Shown: piece after piece, positions 1 through 9,600 of the stretch
Position numbering within the stretch: the stretch's first letter is position 1
How the letters are laid out: every line of letters begins with the position of its first letter
Assembly (NCBI GenBank): GCA_023383035.1
Contig: JAHDYE010000006.1
Coordinates: forward strand, 1 to 38,599
Reading direction: 5' to 3'
Length of the DNA: 38,599 nt
DNA from: Burkholderiaceae bacterium
Lineage (GTDB): Bacteria > Pseudomonadota > Gammaproteobacteria > Burkholderiales > Burkholderiaceae_E
Program-made: the position numbers and the translations under genes
Notes under the pieces: model-generated
The model's input: the letters and a program-made list of their open reading frames with translations, nothing else
Told to the model about the DNA's origin: nothing
The model's database searches: none

Positions 1-976
1 TGAGCAGCGTGGTGCCGCCGATGTAGAGGAAGTTCCAGCCCACGCCGAGCAGGATCAGCGCGCTCGCGAACGAGCCGAAGCCCGTGCCGGTCAGCACCAG
101 GAGGATGTGACCGAGGAACAGCACGATGCCCGTGAACATCATCCGCAGCACGCCGAAGCGGACGATCAACGAGCCCGTGACGAACGACGGCAGGAACATG
201 CCCAGCACGTGAAGCTGGATGACGGCAGCGGCCGTGCCCAGCGCATGGTCGTGGTGCACCATCGCGATCGGCGTGGCAGTCATCGCCAGGATCATGATGC
301 CGTAGCCCGTGGCCGCACCGAACAGCGCGACGAGATAGGCCGGCTGCAGGACGACCTCCTGCCACGGCCGGCCTTCGCCGACCGATTCGGCGGAAGCGGC
401 CGCTTGTACGGGAACGTGAAAGCCGAGCAGGACGCCGGCGGCGATCAGCGAGACGACCGCCATGATGAGGAACGACCCCAGGTATTCGGGCTGCAGCAGC
501 GGTCCGCCCAGGCGGGCCAGCATGGGGCCGGCCAGCGCGGCGACCACGCCGCCCGCCAGCACGAGCGAGATGGCCCGGGGCCGGAAGGCATCGTCGGCCA
601 CCTCGCTGGCCGCGAAGCGATAGAACTGCGCGAACGCCTGATAGTTGCCGAGCAGGAACGTGCCGAACGCGAGCAGCGTCAGTGACTCTTTCGACAGACC
701 GACAGCGGCCGTGAGGCCGCCGGCAACCCCCAGGAGCGTGCCGCACAGGAAGCCGGCCCGGCGGCCCACGCGGGCCATCCACATCGAGGCCGGGAACATC
801 ATGGTCGCCGTCCCCAGGAACATCGTAGCGATGGGCAAGGTGGCCCATCGCGGAGAGTGCGCGATCAAGGCGCCGGCCAGGCCGCCCACGGTCATGACGC
901 CGACCGAGACGATCTGGAACAGGGCTTGCGCGCTCGCCAGTATCAGCACCTGGCGGTGCATCGTGTGCATCGACAT
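1..976 (-). CDS. MFS transporter, 3' end outside window
   Basis: About 325 residues are visible, beginning MSMHTMHRQVLILASAQALF and running off the window start. They form a chain of hydrophobic helices separated by short charged loops, including an MxRxGRRAGF loop between predicted helices 2 and 3, which is the signature position of major facilitator superfamily proteins. Ten or so helices are visible of the expected twelve. The start is fixed by an in-frame stop shortly upstream; a second Met lies two codons on. The gene follows the ArsR-rhodanese regulator by 87 nt on the same strand, so the two are probably co-transcribed. The neighbour suggests a substrate linked to sulfur or redox chemistry, but nothing in the sequence identifies it. 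Family call is firm, substrate unknown. Confidence 0.85.
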   Translation of the reverse strand, partial: MSMHTMHRQVLILASAQALFQIVSVGVMTVGGLAGALIAHSPRWATLPIATMFLGTATMMFPASMWMARVGRRAGFLCGTLLGVAGGLTAAVGLSKESLTLLAFGTFLLGNYQAFAQFYRFAASEVADDAFRPRAISLVLAGGVVAALAGPMLARLGGPLLQPEYLGSFLIMAVVSLIAAGVLLGFHVPVQAAASAESVGEGRPWQEVVLQPAYLVALFGAATGYGIMILAMTATPIAMVHHDHALGTAAAVIQLHVLGMFLPSFVTGSLIVRFGVLRMMFTGIVLFLGHILLVLTGTGFGSFASALILLGVGWNFLYIGGTTLL

Positions 977-1063
977 GCAGGCCCTATCGGTTCCTCCGGC
1001 TCATCCCTGGCCACTCGCCGACTGCGATGCGCCGTACGCAGGAGCCGGTACCTTCTCGAGCGC

Positions 1064-1732
1064 TCAACGACTAGCCAGACGCAGGCCGGCGGCCTGCCAC
1101 TCGCTCACGCCGTCGAGGGTCTTGCTCGCGCGATAGCCGTGCTCGCGCAGCAGCTTCACCGCCTCGTCGGACATCAGGCAGAAGGGGCCACGGCAGTAGG
1201 CGACGATTTCGACATCGCGAGGCAGCTCGGCCAGCCGCTGCGCCAGCTCCGGCAGCGGCACCGAGCGCGCGAACGGCAGGTGCGCGGTATCGAACTCCTC
1301 GGATGGGCGTACGTCGAGCACGATCACCTCGCCCCGCTTGGCCTGCGCCAGCAGCTCCTTGCGGCCGACCCGCGCCAGTCGGTCCGGCTCGGCCATCATC
1401 TGCTGCAGGGCCAGCCTCAGCTCCACCAGGTGCTCTTCGGCCACTTGCCGCAGCGTCACGCCGAGCTGCGCGACGTCGCCCCCGCTGAGCCGATAGATCA
1501 TCCGCTTGCCTTCGCGCCGCCCCTGCACGAGGCGCGCTTCCTTCAAGGCCTTCAGGTGGGCACTGGCCAGCTTGACGTCGATCGCCACCTCGGCTGCCAC
1601 GGTTTCGACGGCCTTCTCTCCCTGCGCCAGCATTTCCAGGATTTCCAGCCGCTTGGGGCTGGCCAAGGCCTTACCGACACGGGCGACCTGTTCGTACAGA
1701 AGATCCTTGAGCCTTCGGTTGTTCACGAACAT
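1064..1732 (-). CDS. ArsR-family regulator fused to a rhodanese domain
   Basis: A 222-residue two-domain protein. Residues about 5-100 form an ArsR-type winged helix (LASPKRLEILEMLAQGEKAV, then a recognition-helix segment VKLASAHLKALKEA). Residues about 125-220 form a rhodanese domain with VIVLDVRPSEEF and the active-site loop YCRGPFC. The only cysteines are C180 and C185 in that loop, and the ArsR part lacks the metal-binding CxC motif. This points to sensing of a sulfur or redox signal through the rhodanese cysteines, as proposed for other ArsR-rhodanese proteins. It is the first gene of a probable operon with the MFS transporter. The ATG at 1732 lies directly against a good -10 box and inside a palindrome, so the real start may be the GTG at 1726 on a leaderless transcript. 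Confidence 0.9.
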   Translation of the reverse strand: MFVNNRRLKDLLYEQVARVGKALASPKRLEILEMLAQGEKAVETVAAEVAIDVKLASAHLKALKEARLVQGRREGKRMIYRLSGGDVAQLGVTLRQVAEEHLVELRLALQQMMAEPDRLARVGRKELLAQAKRGEVIVLDVRPSEEFDTAHLPFARSVPLPELAQRLAELPRDVEIVAYCRGPFCLMSDEAVKLLREHGYRASKTLDGVSEWQAAGLRLASR

Positions 1733-1760
1733 ATTCTAACGATCGTGCGAATAATTACAA
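1732..1760 (-). promoter_or_regulatory. promoter and ArsR-type operator of the ArsR-rhodanese operon
   Basis: Read on the minus strand, TTGTAA (1760-1755) and TAGAAT (1738-1733) are separated by 16 bp and form a good sigma-70 promoter. A 22-bp palindrome, TATTC-NN-ACGATCGT-NN-GAATA (1732-1753), has 9 of 11 symmetric pairs and covers the -10 box, spacer and annotated start. This is the usual placement for autorepression by ArsR proteins. Operator assignment is inference from position and symmetry. Confidence 0.6.
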
Positions 1761-1845
1761 GACTGCCGAACACGCTTCATGCTTCCGTCGACGCGCTCGT
1801 ATGCGCCTGGTAGCAAACCCGCACACGGTGACCCCGAACGGCAGA

Positions 1846-2418
1846 TCAGACCGAGCCTGCCTGATCAGGCGGATACGTGATCGACGTTCCGTCGATCCGC
1901 GCAAACGGCGTGAGCTCGTGCATTCGATGGCTGCCTGCCGACAGGATCTCCACCACCGGTACGCCACGTACGTTCAGTGCATCGGCCACCAGCGAACGGT
2001 GGCAGCGCCAGGGCACGGCTTCGGCACACATGATCGCCGTGCGCTTCTCGCGTCCCAGCCGGATGAGCGCTTCCAGCGCATCGCTGAATGCCGGGCTCTG
2101 CATGTAGTCCGCATAGCCGCGAAAGCTCTCGTTTCGCCAGCCGGTGTTGAGGGAATCCTTGCGTGCGTGCCGCAACCCTCCGAGTCCCGGCATGGGTACG
2201 TACTCGATGTGTTCCACCGCCAGATTGGGCGCCAGGGTGTCGGCATTGAATTGCGGATTGCGGCGCGAACGGGGCACCGTACGGATATCCGCCAGCCGTT
2301 CGATGTCATGGGTTTTCAGCAGGGCGATGAACTGGTCGCCGGTCAAGGTCGAGTGCCCGATGGTGAATATCGCGCCATCGGGCCAATGCGATCCATCCGC
2401 ACGCCGGCGTCCGGTCAT
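1846..2418 (-). CDS. DUF488 family protein
   Basis: A 190-residue protein with the DUF488 hallmarks: an early TIGHS segment (residues about 18-23), a DIRTVPRSRRNPQF block, a GGLR segment and a late MCAEAVPWRCHRSLVADAL block containing the conserved Cys and CHR. The length fits the family. No biochemical role is firmly established for DUF488 proteins; the conserved Cys/His/Arg residues suggest a small enzyme or nucleic-acid-related role. It is transcribed away from the Rieske-FAD oxidoreductase, with a 195-bp divergent intergenic region between them. Family assignment is secure, function is unknown. Confidence 0.9.
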   Translation of the reverse strand: MTGRRRADGSHWPDGAIFTIGHSTLTGDQFIALLKTHDIERLADIRTVPRSRRNPQFNADTLAPNLAVEHIEYVPMPGLGGLRHARKDSLNTGWRNESFRGYADYMQSPAFSDALEALIRLGREKRTAIMCAEAVPWRCHRSLVADALNVRGVPVVEILSAGSHRMHELTPFARIDGTSITYPPDQAGSV

Positions 2419-2613
2419 CCGCCCGCTCCCATGCGGCGCAGCGAATCCGCGATCGTCGCGGCGACGTCGGCAGCGCCCGCTCGCATCCTCTCTGCCCCAT
2501 CATGGACAACGGCCGATCCGTGGCGAGCGGGCGTGATAATGGGTTTGCTGCATGGCCGAACCCGACATCGGGTGGCCTCGCCGGCCGCGCGACGCATCAC
2601 ACGGAGATCCGAC

Positions 2614-4164
2614 ATGACTTCACACGAAGCTCAGGATGCGGGCCCCGATCTGACCCGCGGCGTCACACTCGGCGACTTCGCCGGGCGCGCGATGCTGCGC
2701 GGCCATGTCGGCGGCGAGGCGGTGCTGCTCGCGCGCGTGGGGGAAGCGGTGCTCGCGGTGGGCGCCACCTGCACCCATTACGGCGGCCCGCTCGAGCATG
2801 GCGCGCTCGAAGACGAGACGGTACGGTGTCCGCTGCACCACGCCTGCTTTTCGCTGCGCACCGGCGAGGCGCTTGGCGCCCCCGCCTTCGACCCGATCGC
2901 CTGCTGGAAAGTCGAGCGTGAGGGCGACCGGTTCTTCGTGCGCGAACGAGTCGCGCAGGCTCGGCGCCCGGTGCACGCGGCTGCGGCGGATCAGCCCGCG
3001 CGCATCGTCATCATCGGTGGCGGCGCGGCGGGATTCGCTGCGGCCGAGATGCTGCGCCGGCGCGGCTGGCAGGGGCAGCTCACGATGCTGAGCGCCGACG
3101 CCGATGCCCCTTGCGACCGGCCCAACCTGTCGAAGGACTACCTGGCCGGCAACGCCCCGGAGGAATGGATCCCGCTGCGCGGCGACGACTTCTATCCGGA
3201 GAACCGCATCGACCTGCGGCTTTCCACCAGGGTGAGCCGTATCGACACGGCCGCGCGCACCGTCGTCACGGAAGACGGCAGCAGCCATGCGTACGACCGC
3301 CTGCTCGTTGCCACCGGTGCGGAGCCCGTGCGCCTGCCGCTCCCCGGCGCCGATCTGCCGCATGTATTCACGCTGCGCTCGCTGGCCGACAGCCGCGCCA
3401 TCATCGCGCGGGCCGCGGGTGCGAAATCCGCCGTCGTGCTCGGCTCGGGCTTCATCGGACTCGAAGCGGCTGCCGCGCTGACTGCGCGCGGCCTCGAGGT
3501 GCACGTGGTGTCGCTCGACGCCCGACCGCTCGAGCGGGTGCTGGGAACGGCGCTGGCCGACTTCGTTCGCAAGGTGCACGAGGACCAAGGCGAGATCTTC
3601 CACATGGGCACCTCGATCGCCTCGATCGACGCCGGCTCCGTTGCCCTGGACAACGGAGGGCAGATCGCCGCCGATCTCGTCGTCATCGGCGTCGGGGTGA
3701 AGCCACGCCTCGCGCTGGCCGAGGCTGCGGGTCTTGCCGTGGATCGCGGCATTGTCGTGAACGGGTATCTCGAAGCCTCCCGGCCGGGCATCTTCGCCGC
3801 CGGCGATGTGGCCTGTTGGCCGCACGGTGCGGAGGGCGGAACGGCGCGTGTCGAACACTGGGTGGTGGCCGAACGGCAGGGGCAGGTCGCGGCCGAAAAC
3901 ATGCTGGGAGCGCGCAAGCCCTACCGCGACGTGCCCTTCTTCTGGAGCGCCCATCACGAAGTGACGATCCGCTACGTCGGCCACGCGCCGGCGTGGAACG
4001 AGATCCGCATCGACGGCGACATCGCCGCGCGCGATTGCATGGTCAGCTATGTGAAGGGAGGAAAGACTCTCGCGGTCGCCACCATCGGGCGCGATGCGCA
4101 GGCGCTGGAACAAGCGCAGCTGCTGGCCATCGAGGTAGCGCACACCGGGAAGGATAGTCCGTGA
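2614..4164 (+). CDS. Rieske domain fused to FAD/NAD(P)-dependent oxidoreductase
   Basis: A 516-residue protein. The N-terminal Rieske domain binds a [2Fe-2S] cluster through CTHYGG (C53, H55) and CPLHHACF (C72, H75). It is followed by a pyridine nucleotide-disulfide reductase fold with an FAD-binding Rossmann motif (IVIIGGGAAGFAAAEML, from about residue 131), an NAD(P) motif (VVLGSGFIGLEAAAAL) and the second FAD contact GIFAAGDVA. The arrangement matches the AIF-like/ferredoxin reductase family with an N-terminal Rieske domain, which passes electrons from NAD(P)H through flavin to the cluster. I chose the ATG at 2614 because it has a GGAG-type ribosome-binding site 7 nt upstream and the Rieske domain begins right after it, although the frame is open much further upstream. 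No oxygenase partner is nearby, so its electron acceptor is unknown. Confidence 0.9.
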   Translation: MTSHEAQDAGPDLTRGVTLGDFAGRAMLRGHVGGEAVLLARVGEAVLAVGATCTHYGGPLEHGALEDETVRCPLHHACFSLRTGEALGAPAFDPIACWKVEREGDRFFVRERVAQARRPVHAAAADQPARIVIIGGGAAGFAAAEMLRRRGWQGQLTMLSADADAPCDRPNLSKDYLAGNAPEEWIPLRGDDFYPENRIDLRLSTRVSRIDTAARTVVTEDGSSHAYDRLLVATGAEPVRLPLPGADLPHVFTLRSLADSRAIIARAAGAKSAVVLGSGFIGLEAAAALTARGLEVHVVSLDARPLERVLGTALADFVRKVHEDQGEIFHMGTSIASIDAGSVALDNGGQIAADLVVIGVGVKPRLALAEAAGLAVDRGIVVNGYLEASRPGIFAAGDVACWPHGAEGGTARVEHWVVAERQGQVAAENMLGARKPYRDVPFFWSAHHEVTIRYVGHAPAWNEIRIDGDIAARDCMVSYVKGGKTLAVATIGRDAQALEQAQLLAIEVAHTGKDSP

Positions 4165-4215
4165 TCGATGCCCACGATCGCCGAAACGCCTTTCGCGAGT
4201 CGCTCGGCTGATCGA

Positions 4216-5598
4216 CTAGGAGGACAAGGCCCTTGCCAGTATGTCGAACACCCGCCTGTCCGCGGATTGCGCGACATTGAAACGCAGGAAGCCGCTCGCA
4301 CTCGACGATTGGCTGAAGGCATTGCCGGGAGCCAGCACCATGCCCTCCTTCAGGCAGGAACGAGCGGTGTCCGCGGCGTCGACGCCTCGGGGCAGGCGGC
4401 ACCAGAGGAACATGCCTGCCTGCGGGACGATCCAGGGCGTGACTTCCATTGCATTGAGACGAGCAATGGTTCTGCTCCTCGCCTCGGCCAGCCGGACGCG
4501 TACTTCCTCCATGTGTTTGCGGTATCCGCTGTCGGTCAATGCGACGAGCAGGACGGCAGCGGCCAGTTGGCCGCCTCCGAAGCTGGTCGCGATCTTGAGG
4601 TCGGCCAGACCGTCGATCCAGTCGGCGCGCGCGGCGATGTAGCCGCAGCGCAGCGAGGCCGAGATGGTCTTGGAGAAGCTGCCGATATGGATCACGCGCG
4701 AAAGGCCATCGAAGGCGGCCAGCCTCGGCGCCGGGCTGACCTCGAAGTCCGCGAAGATGTCGTCTTCGACGATGACGAGATTCGCGTCATCGGCCAGTTT
4801 CAGGAGTCGATGCGCGGTGACCGAGGAAAGCGTCGCGCCCGTGGGGTTGTGGATGCCCGAGTTGGTGATGTAGAGCCGCGGCGAATGCGCCCGCAAGGCG
4901 ACCTCGAACGCCACCACGTCCGGCCCGCCCGGAGTGAACGGCACTCCCACCGCCTTCACGCGATGCGCTCGCAGCAAGGCGTGGAAATTGAAGTAGCACG
5001 GGTCGTCCACCAGCACGGTGTCACCCGGCTCCAGGAAGAAGCGGCAGATCAGGTCGATGGCCTGGGTGCCGGACTCGGTCAGCATGATCTGTTCAGGCGG
5101 CGCTTCGATGTCCGCGGCGGCCATGCGCCGGGCGAGAAACTGGCGTAGCGCCGGCAGGCCCAACGGCGTGGCGTAGTCCGTGAGCACCGCGGTGTCGGCT
5201 CGCGCGGTGGCACGCAGCGCCCGGCGCATCCCCGTCTCGTACATCCACGAGGCGGGAAGCCAGCCGCAGCCGGGCTTGAGCAACGTCGGGCCGGCTTCCA
5301 GCGATTGGCGCGAAATCCAGAGCGGATCGACCTCCCGCTCGAGTTTCGGCCCGGTTCCGGACAGGGCCAGAGGAGCGACAGGCCCGCAGACGTAGAACCC
5401 GGAACCCCGACGGGCGCGAACGACCTCCTCGGCGGCCAATCGCTCATAGGCTTCCACCACGGTGGACACCGAAAGTCCCATCGCCTTCGCCTGCGCACGC
5501 ACGGAGGGCAGGCGCGTGCCCGGCGAATAGGAGCGAGATGCGATTCTCGACCGGATCGCATCCATGACCGCATCGATGCGCGTCTGGCCTTGTTTCAC
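4216..5598 (-). CDS. MocR/PdxR-type GntR regulator with aminotransferase domain
   Basis: A 460-residue protein. Residues about 1-75 are a GntR winged helix (YSPGTRLPSVRAQAKAMGLS, ending RRGSGFYV). The rest is a fold-type I aminotransferase domain with HNPTG and the PLP lysine segment GSFSKTISASLRCGY. In the EDDIFADF motif, the Tyr that contacts PLP in aspartate aminotransferases is Phe. MocR proteins bind PLP and usually act as regulators, not as transaminases. The start is a GTG preceded by GAGAGAGG. The gene is divergent from an EamA exporter, the commonest genomic context for MocR regulators, and probably controls it through the tandem repeat in the shared intergenic region. Confidence 0.92.
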   Translation of the reverse strand: MKQGQTRIDAVMDAIRSRIASRSYSPGTRLPSVRAQAKAMGLSVSTVVEAYERLAAEEVVRARRGSGFYVCGPVAPLALSGTGPKLEREVDPLWISRQSLEAGPTLLKPGCGWLPASWMYETGMRRALRATARADTAVLTDYATPLGLPALRQFLARRMAAADIEAPPEQIMLTESGTQAIDLICRFFLEPGDTVLVDDPCYFNFHALLRAHRVKAVGVPFTPGGPDVVAFEVALRAHSPRLYITNSGIHNPTGATLSSVTAHRLLKLADDANLVIVEDDIFADFEVSPAPRLAAFDGLSRVIHIGSFSKTISASLRCGYIAARADWIDGLADLKIATSFGGGQLAAAVLLVALTDSGYRKHMEEVRVRLAEARSRTIARLNAMEVTPWIVPQAGMFLWCRLPRGVDAADTARSCLKEGMVLAPGNAFSQSSSASGFLRFNVAQSADRRVFDILARALSS

Positions 5599-5650
5599 CT
5601 GCAGCCTCTCTCGGCTATCCGTACTGGCTTCCAGTGCATGACAGTTACTT

Positions 5651-5670
5651 TTGATTGTATTGGATTGTAT
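5651..5670. promoter_or_regulatory. tandem 10-bp direct repeat, candidate MocR operator
   Basis: TTGATTGTAT is followed immediately by TGGATTGTAT, 9 of 10 bases identical, in the 127-bp region between the mocR-like gene and the EamA gene. The block is AT-rich against a GC-rich background. MocR-family regulators are known to bind direct repeats, so this is the obvious candidate operator. The assignment is inference. Confidence 0.55.
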
Positions 5671-5725
5671 GTGGCCGACGCGGCGTTCCCGTGATCAACT
5701 GCGAGGCGATCGGAACGGGACAACG

Positions 5726-6589
5726 ATGAACAAGACGGCAAGCGGGTGGGTCAACGGTTTCGTCGGCGTAGTGATCTTCGCGGGTTCGCTGCCCGCCACG
5801 CGCGCAGCCGTCATGGATCTCGACCCCGTCTTCCTCACATGCGCCAGGGCGGCCATTGCAGCGTCGTTGGGCCTGGCCTTGCTGCTGGTGCTTCGACAAC
5901 GCCGCCCCGCTCCGGCGGAAGTGCCGTCGTTGGCTGTCGTGGTGTCGGGCGTGGTGATCGGTTTTCCGCTGCTGACCGCTCTGGCACTGCAGCATGTTTC
6001 TTCCGCGCATTCGATCGTCTTCCTGGGATTGTTGCCGTTATGCACCGCGATCTTTGGCGTGATGCGCGGAGGCGAACGCCCCCGGCCGGCTTTCTGGCTG
6101 TTCTCCCTGCTTGGAAGCGCGTTCGTCGCAGGCTACGCCGCCCGAGGAGGCATCGAGGCATCCCTGAAGGGCGACCTCTTGATGTTGGCCGCTGTCGTCG
6201 TGTGCGGCCTGGGCTATGCGGAAGGTGCGCGCCTGTCTCGTCACCTCGGCGGCTGGCAGGTCATCAGCTGGGCACTGGTGCTGGCGCTACCCGTCATGCT
6301 CCCATTGACGCTGTTCACGATGCCCGCATCGTTCGAGCATGTGAGTGCATCGGCATGGTTCGGACTCGCCTATGTCTCTCTGTTCAGCATGCTGATCGGC
6401 TTCATATTCTGGTATCGCGGCCTGGCGCAGGGCGGCATCGCCGCGGTCAGCCAGTTGCAGTTGCTTCAACCGTTCTTCGGCTTCGGCCTGGCGGCGGCGT
6501 TTCTCGACGAGACGGTGAGCGCAACCATGCTGGTCGCGACGCTAGGCGCGGTCTTTTGCGTAGCCGGGGCAAGGAAGTTCGCCACCTGA
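5726..6589 (+). CDS. EamA/DMT-family transporter
   Basis: A 287-residue integral membrane protein with about ten hydrophobic segments arranged as two five-helix EamA repeats. Recognisable parts are the first-repeat block CARAAIAASLGLALLL and the second-repeat end FGFGLAAAFLDETV. Drug/metabolite transporters of this type export amino acids or other small metabolites from the cytoplasm. The start at 5726 begins just before the first helix; upstream reading frame is open but gives no membrane or signal sequence. It is divergent from the MocR gene and is probably its target. The substrate cannot be told from sequence. Confidence 0.9.
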   Translation: MNKTASGWVNGFVGVVIFAGSLPATRAAVMDLDPVFLTCARAAIAASLGLALLLVLRQRRPAPAEVPSLAVVVSGVVIGFPLLTALALQHVSSAHSIVFLGLLPLCTAIFGVMRGGERPRPAFWLFSLLGSAFVAGYAARGGIEASLKGDLLMLAAVVVCGLGYAEGARLSRHLGGWQVISWALVLALPVMLPLTLFTMPASFEHVSASAWFGLAYVSLFSMLIGFIFWYRGLAQGGIAAVSQLQLLQPFFGFGLAAAFLDETVSATMLVATLGAVFCVAGARKFAT

Positions 6590-6635
6590 ACCCGTGTGAT
6601 CAAGGGGATCGGCTGCTCGAAGGCATCCGATTACC

Positions 6636-9600
6636 ATGTCGCTGGACGAGTGGACCGGCCGTGGATCGCGGACGGTTCGCGGCGTGATGCCCTCGATGGA
6701 GACTGCAACGGCCGATCCACTTGCAAGGTTCACTCCCGCCACCCGCATCTGGTTCGGCTCGACATTCACGTCACCGACTGCTGCGCAGGCGGCCGCGTGG
6801 GCAGCCATCGGCGAAGGCGAGAACGCGCTGGTGATCGCGCCGACCGGTTCGGGCAAGACCCTGGCCGCGTTCATGCATGCGATCGACCAGCTTTTCGGCG
6901 AACGCGAACAGGAGGCGGTCGCCGAAGCGACCAGGCCGCCCAGGGCGGCCACCCGCGTCCTCTACATCTCGCCCGCCAAGGCGCTCGGCGCCGACATCCA
7001 GCGCAATCTGCGCGTTCCGCTTCGAGGCGTCGGCGCGGAGCGGACGCGGCGCGGCGACCCGCCCATCGACATCTCCGTGGGCATGCGCACCGGCGACACG
7101 CCCACGGCCGAACGGGCGAGCCTGGTGCGCCGCCCTCCCGACATCCTCATCACCACGCCCGAGTCGCTCTACCTGATGCTGACATCGAGGGCACGCGAGA
7201 GCTTGCGCGGCGTGCGCACCGTGATCGTCGACGAGGTTCACGCGGTGGCCGGCACCAAGCGCGGCTCGCATCTGGCCCTGAGCCTGGAACGTCTGGACGC
7301 GCTGCTGGCGGCACCGACCCAGCGCGTCGGGCTGTCCGCGACCGTGCGCCCGGTGGATCGGATGGCGCAATTCCTGGGCGGGAGCCGGCCGGTCACGGTG
7401 GTGAACCCGCCCTCCAGTCGCCGGCTCGATCTGAGAATCGTGGTGCCCGTGGAGGACATGAGCGACATTGCGGCGTCCGGCAACCCGTCCGGCCACGCTG
7501 AACGGGGCGCGCGGGCAGGCTCGATCTGGCCGCACGTCGAGGCGAGCATCCTCGACCAGGTTCTCGCCCGGCGCTCGACGATCGTCTTCGCCAATTCGCG
7601 TGGCCTTGCCGAGAAGCTGACCGCAAGGCTCAACGAGCTCCATGCCGAACGATGCGCGGACGACATCCCGCTCCTGCCGCAGCGCGGCGCCGACCCGCCG
7701 GTCCAGTATCGATCGTCCTGCGGCGGCACCGAAGGGCGCTCGACGGGCGCGCCGCCGCTGATCGCGCGGTCCCACCATGGCTCGGTCTCGAAAGAGCAAC
7801 GCGCCGAGATCGAACGCGCCTTGAAATCCGGCGAGCTGCGCTGCGTCGTCGCGACATCGAGCCTCGAGCTCGGCATCGACATGGGTCTGGTCGATCTGGT
7901 GATCCAGGTTGCGGCGCCTCTTTCGGTGGCGAGCGCTCTGCAGCGGGTCGGCCGCGCCGGCCATCAGGTCGGCGGCACCTCGTCGGGGCTGATCTATCCG
8001 CGTACGCGGCGCGATCTGATCGATGCCGCCGTCACCGTCGACCGCATGCTCGCCGGCCGCATCGAGGCGATCGACTCGCCACGCAACCCGCTCGACGTGC
8101 TGGCTCAACAGACGGTAGCGGCGGTCGCCATGGATCCCCTCGATGTCGAGGGCTGGTATGCGACGGTGCGGCGCGCAGCGCCGTTTCGAACCCTGCCGCG
8201 CACTGTGTTCGATGCGACGCTCGACATGCTTGCCGGCCGCTATCCCTCCGATGATTTCGCCGAATTCCGCCCGCGCCTGGTCTGGAATCGCGAAACCGGC
8301 GTGCTGACGCCGCGCCCCGGCGCCCAGCAGCTCGCCGTCACCAGCGGCGGCACCATCCCCGACCGCGGCATGTTCACCGTCGTGCTGCCCGAAGGCGAGG
8401 AACGGGCCGGAGCGCGTCGCGTCGGGGAGCTCGACGAGGAGATGGTCTACGAGTCCCGGGTGAACGACGTGATCGCCCTCGGCGCGACATCCTGGCGCAT
8501 CGAGCAGATCACTCACGATCAGGTGATCGTGACGCCCGCACCGGGCCGTTCCGCCCGGCTGCCCTTCTGGCACGGCGACGGCGTCGGGCGACCCGCCGAG
8601 ATGGGAGAGGCGATCGGCGCTTTCCTCGGCGCGCTCGACGCCGGCACGAGCGGCCAGACCGGAGATGGCGACATCCCTCCCCGGTTGCAGGCGCGCCTGA
8701 AGGCGTCCGGACTCGACCGGAACGCCATTGCCAACATGTTCAGGCTCGTCGCGGAACAGCGGGAAGCGACCGGGACGCTGCCGACGGATCGGACACTGGT
8801 GATCGAACGCTGCCGCGACGAGCTGGGCGATTGGCGAGTGATTCTCCATTCGCCTTACGGGCGCCGCGTGCATGATCCCTGGGCGCTGGCGATCGCGGAA
8901 CGCATTCGCCGCCGCCTGGCGATCGATCCGTCGGTCGTCGCCAGCGACGACGGGATCATCGCCCGCATCCCCGACACCGAAGGCAGGGTGCCGGGCGCGG
9001 AGCTGTTCACCTTCGACCCGGACAGCCTTCGACAGACCGTGACCGATGCCGTCGGCGGCTCCGCCCTGTTCGCCGCCCGCTTCCGCGAATGCGCCGCCCG
9101 CGCGCTGCTTCTGCCGCGTCGCAGGCCAGGTCGCCGCTCGCCGCTCTGGCAGCAGCGGCTGCGCGCCGGCCAGTTGCTGCAGATCGCACAGAACTATCCG
9201 GACTTCCCGATCCTGATCGAGACCGCGCGCGAGTGCCTGCAGGACGTCTACGACCTCGCCGCGCTCGATGCGCTGATGCGCCGCCTGAACGACGGCGCGA
9301 TCCGCATCGCGGAGGTCACGACCGAAGTGCCTTCCCCTTTCGCGGCAAGCCTGTTGTTCGGCTATGTCGCCGAGTTCGTGTACGAGACGGACGCGCCGCT
9401 CGCCGAGCGGCGCGCCTCGGTGCTGTCGCTGGACAGCGGGTTGCTCGCCGACCTTCTCGGCCAGGTCGATCTTGGCGAGCTTCTCGATCCGGGGGTGATC
9501 GACGACGTGCAGAACGAGCTTCAGCGCCTGGCGCCCGATCGTCGGGCGAAGGGCGTGGAGGGCGTGGCCGACCTGCTGCGCGAACTCGGCCCGTTGCCGG

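Noticed and set aside
107-1813. Long plus-strand open frames across the MFS and ArsR genes
   Set aside because: They oppose two proteins with clear family motifs and show no domain of their own.
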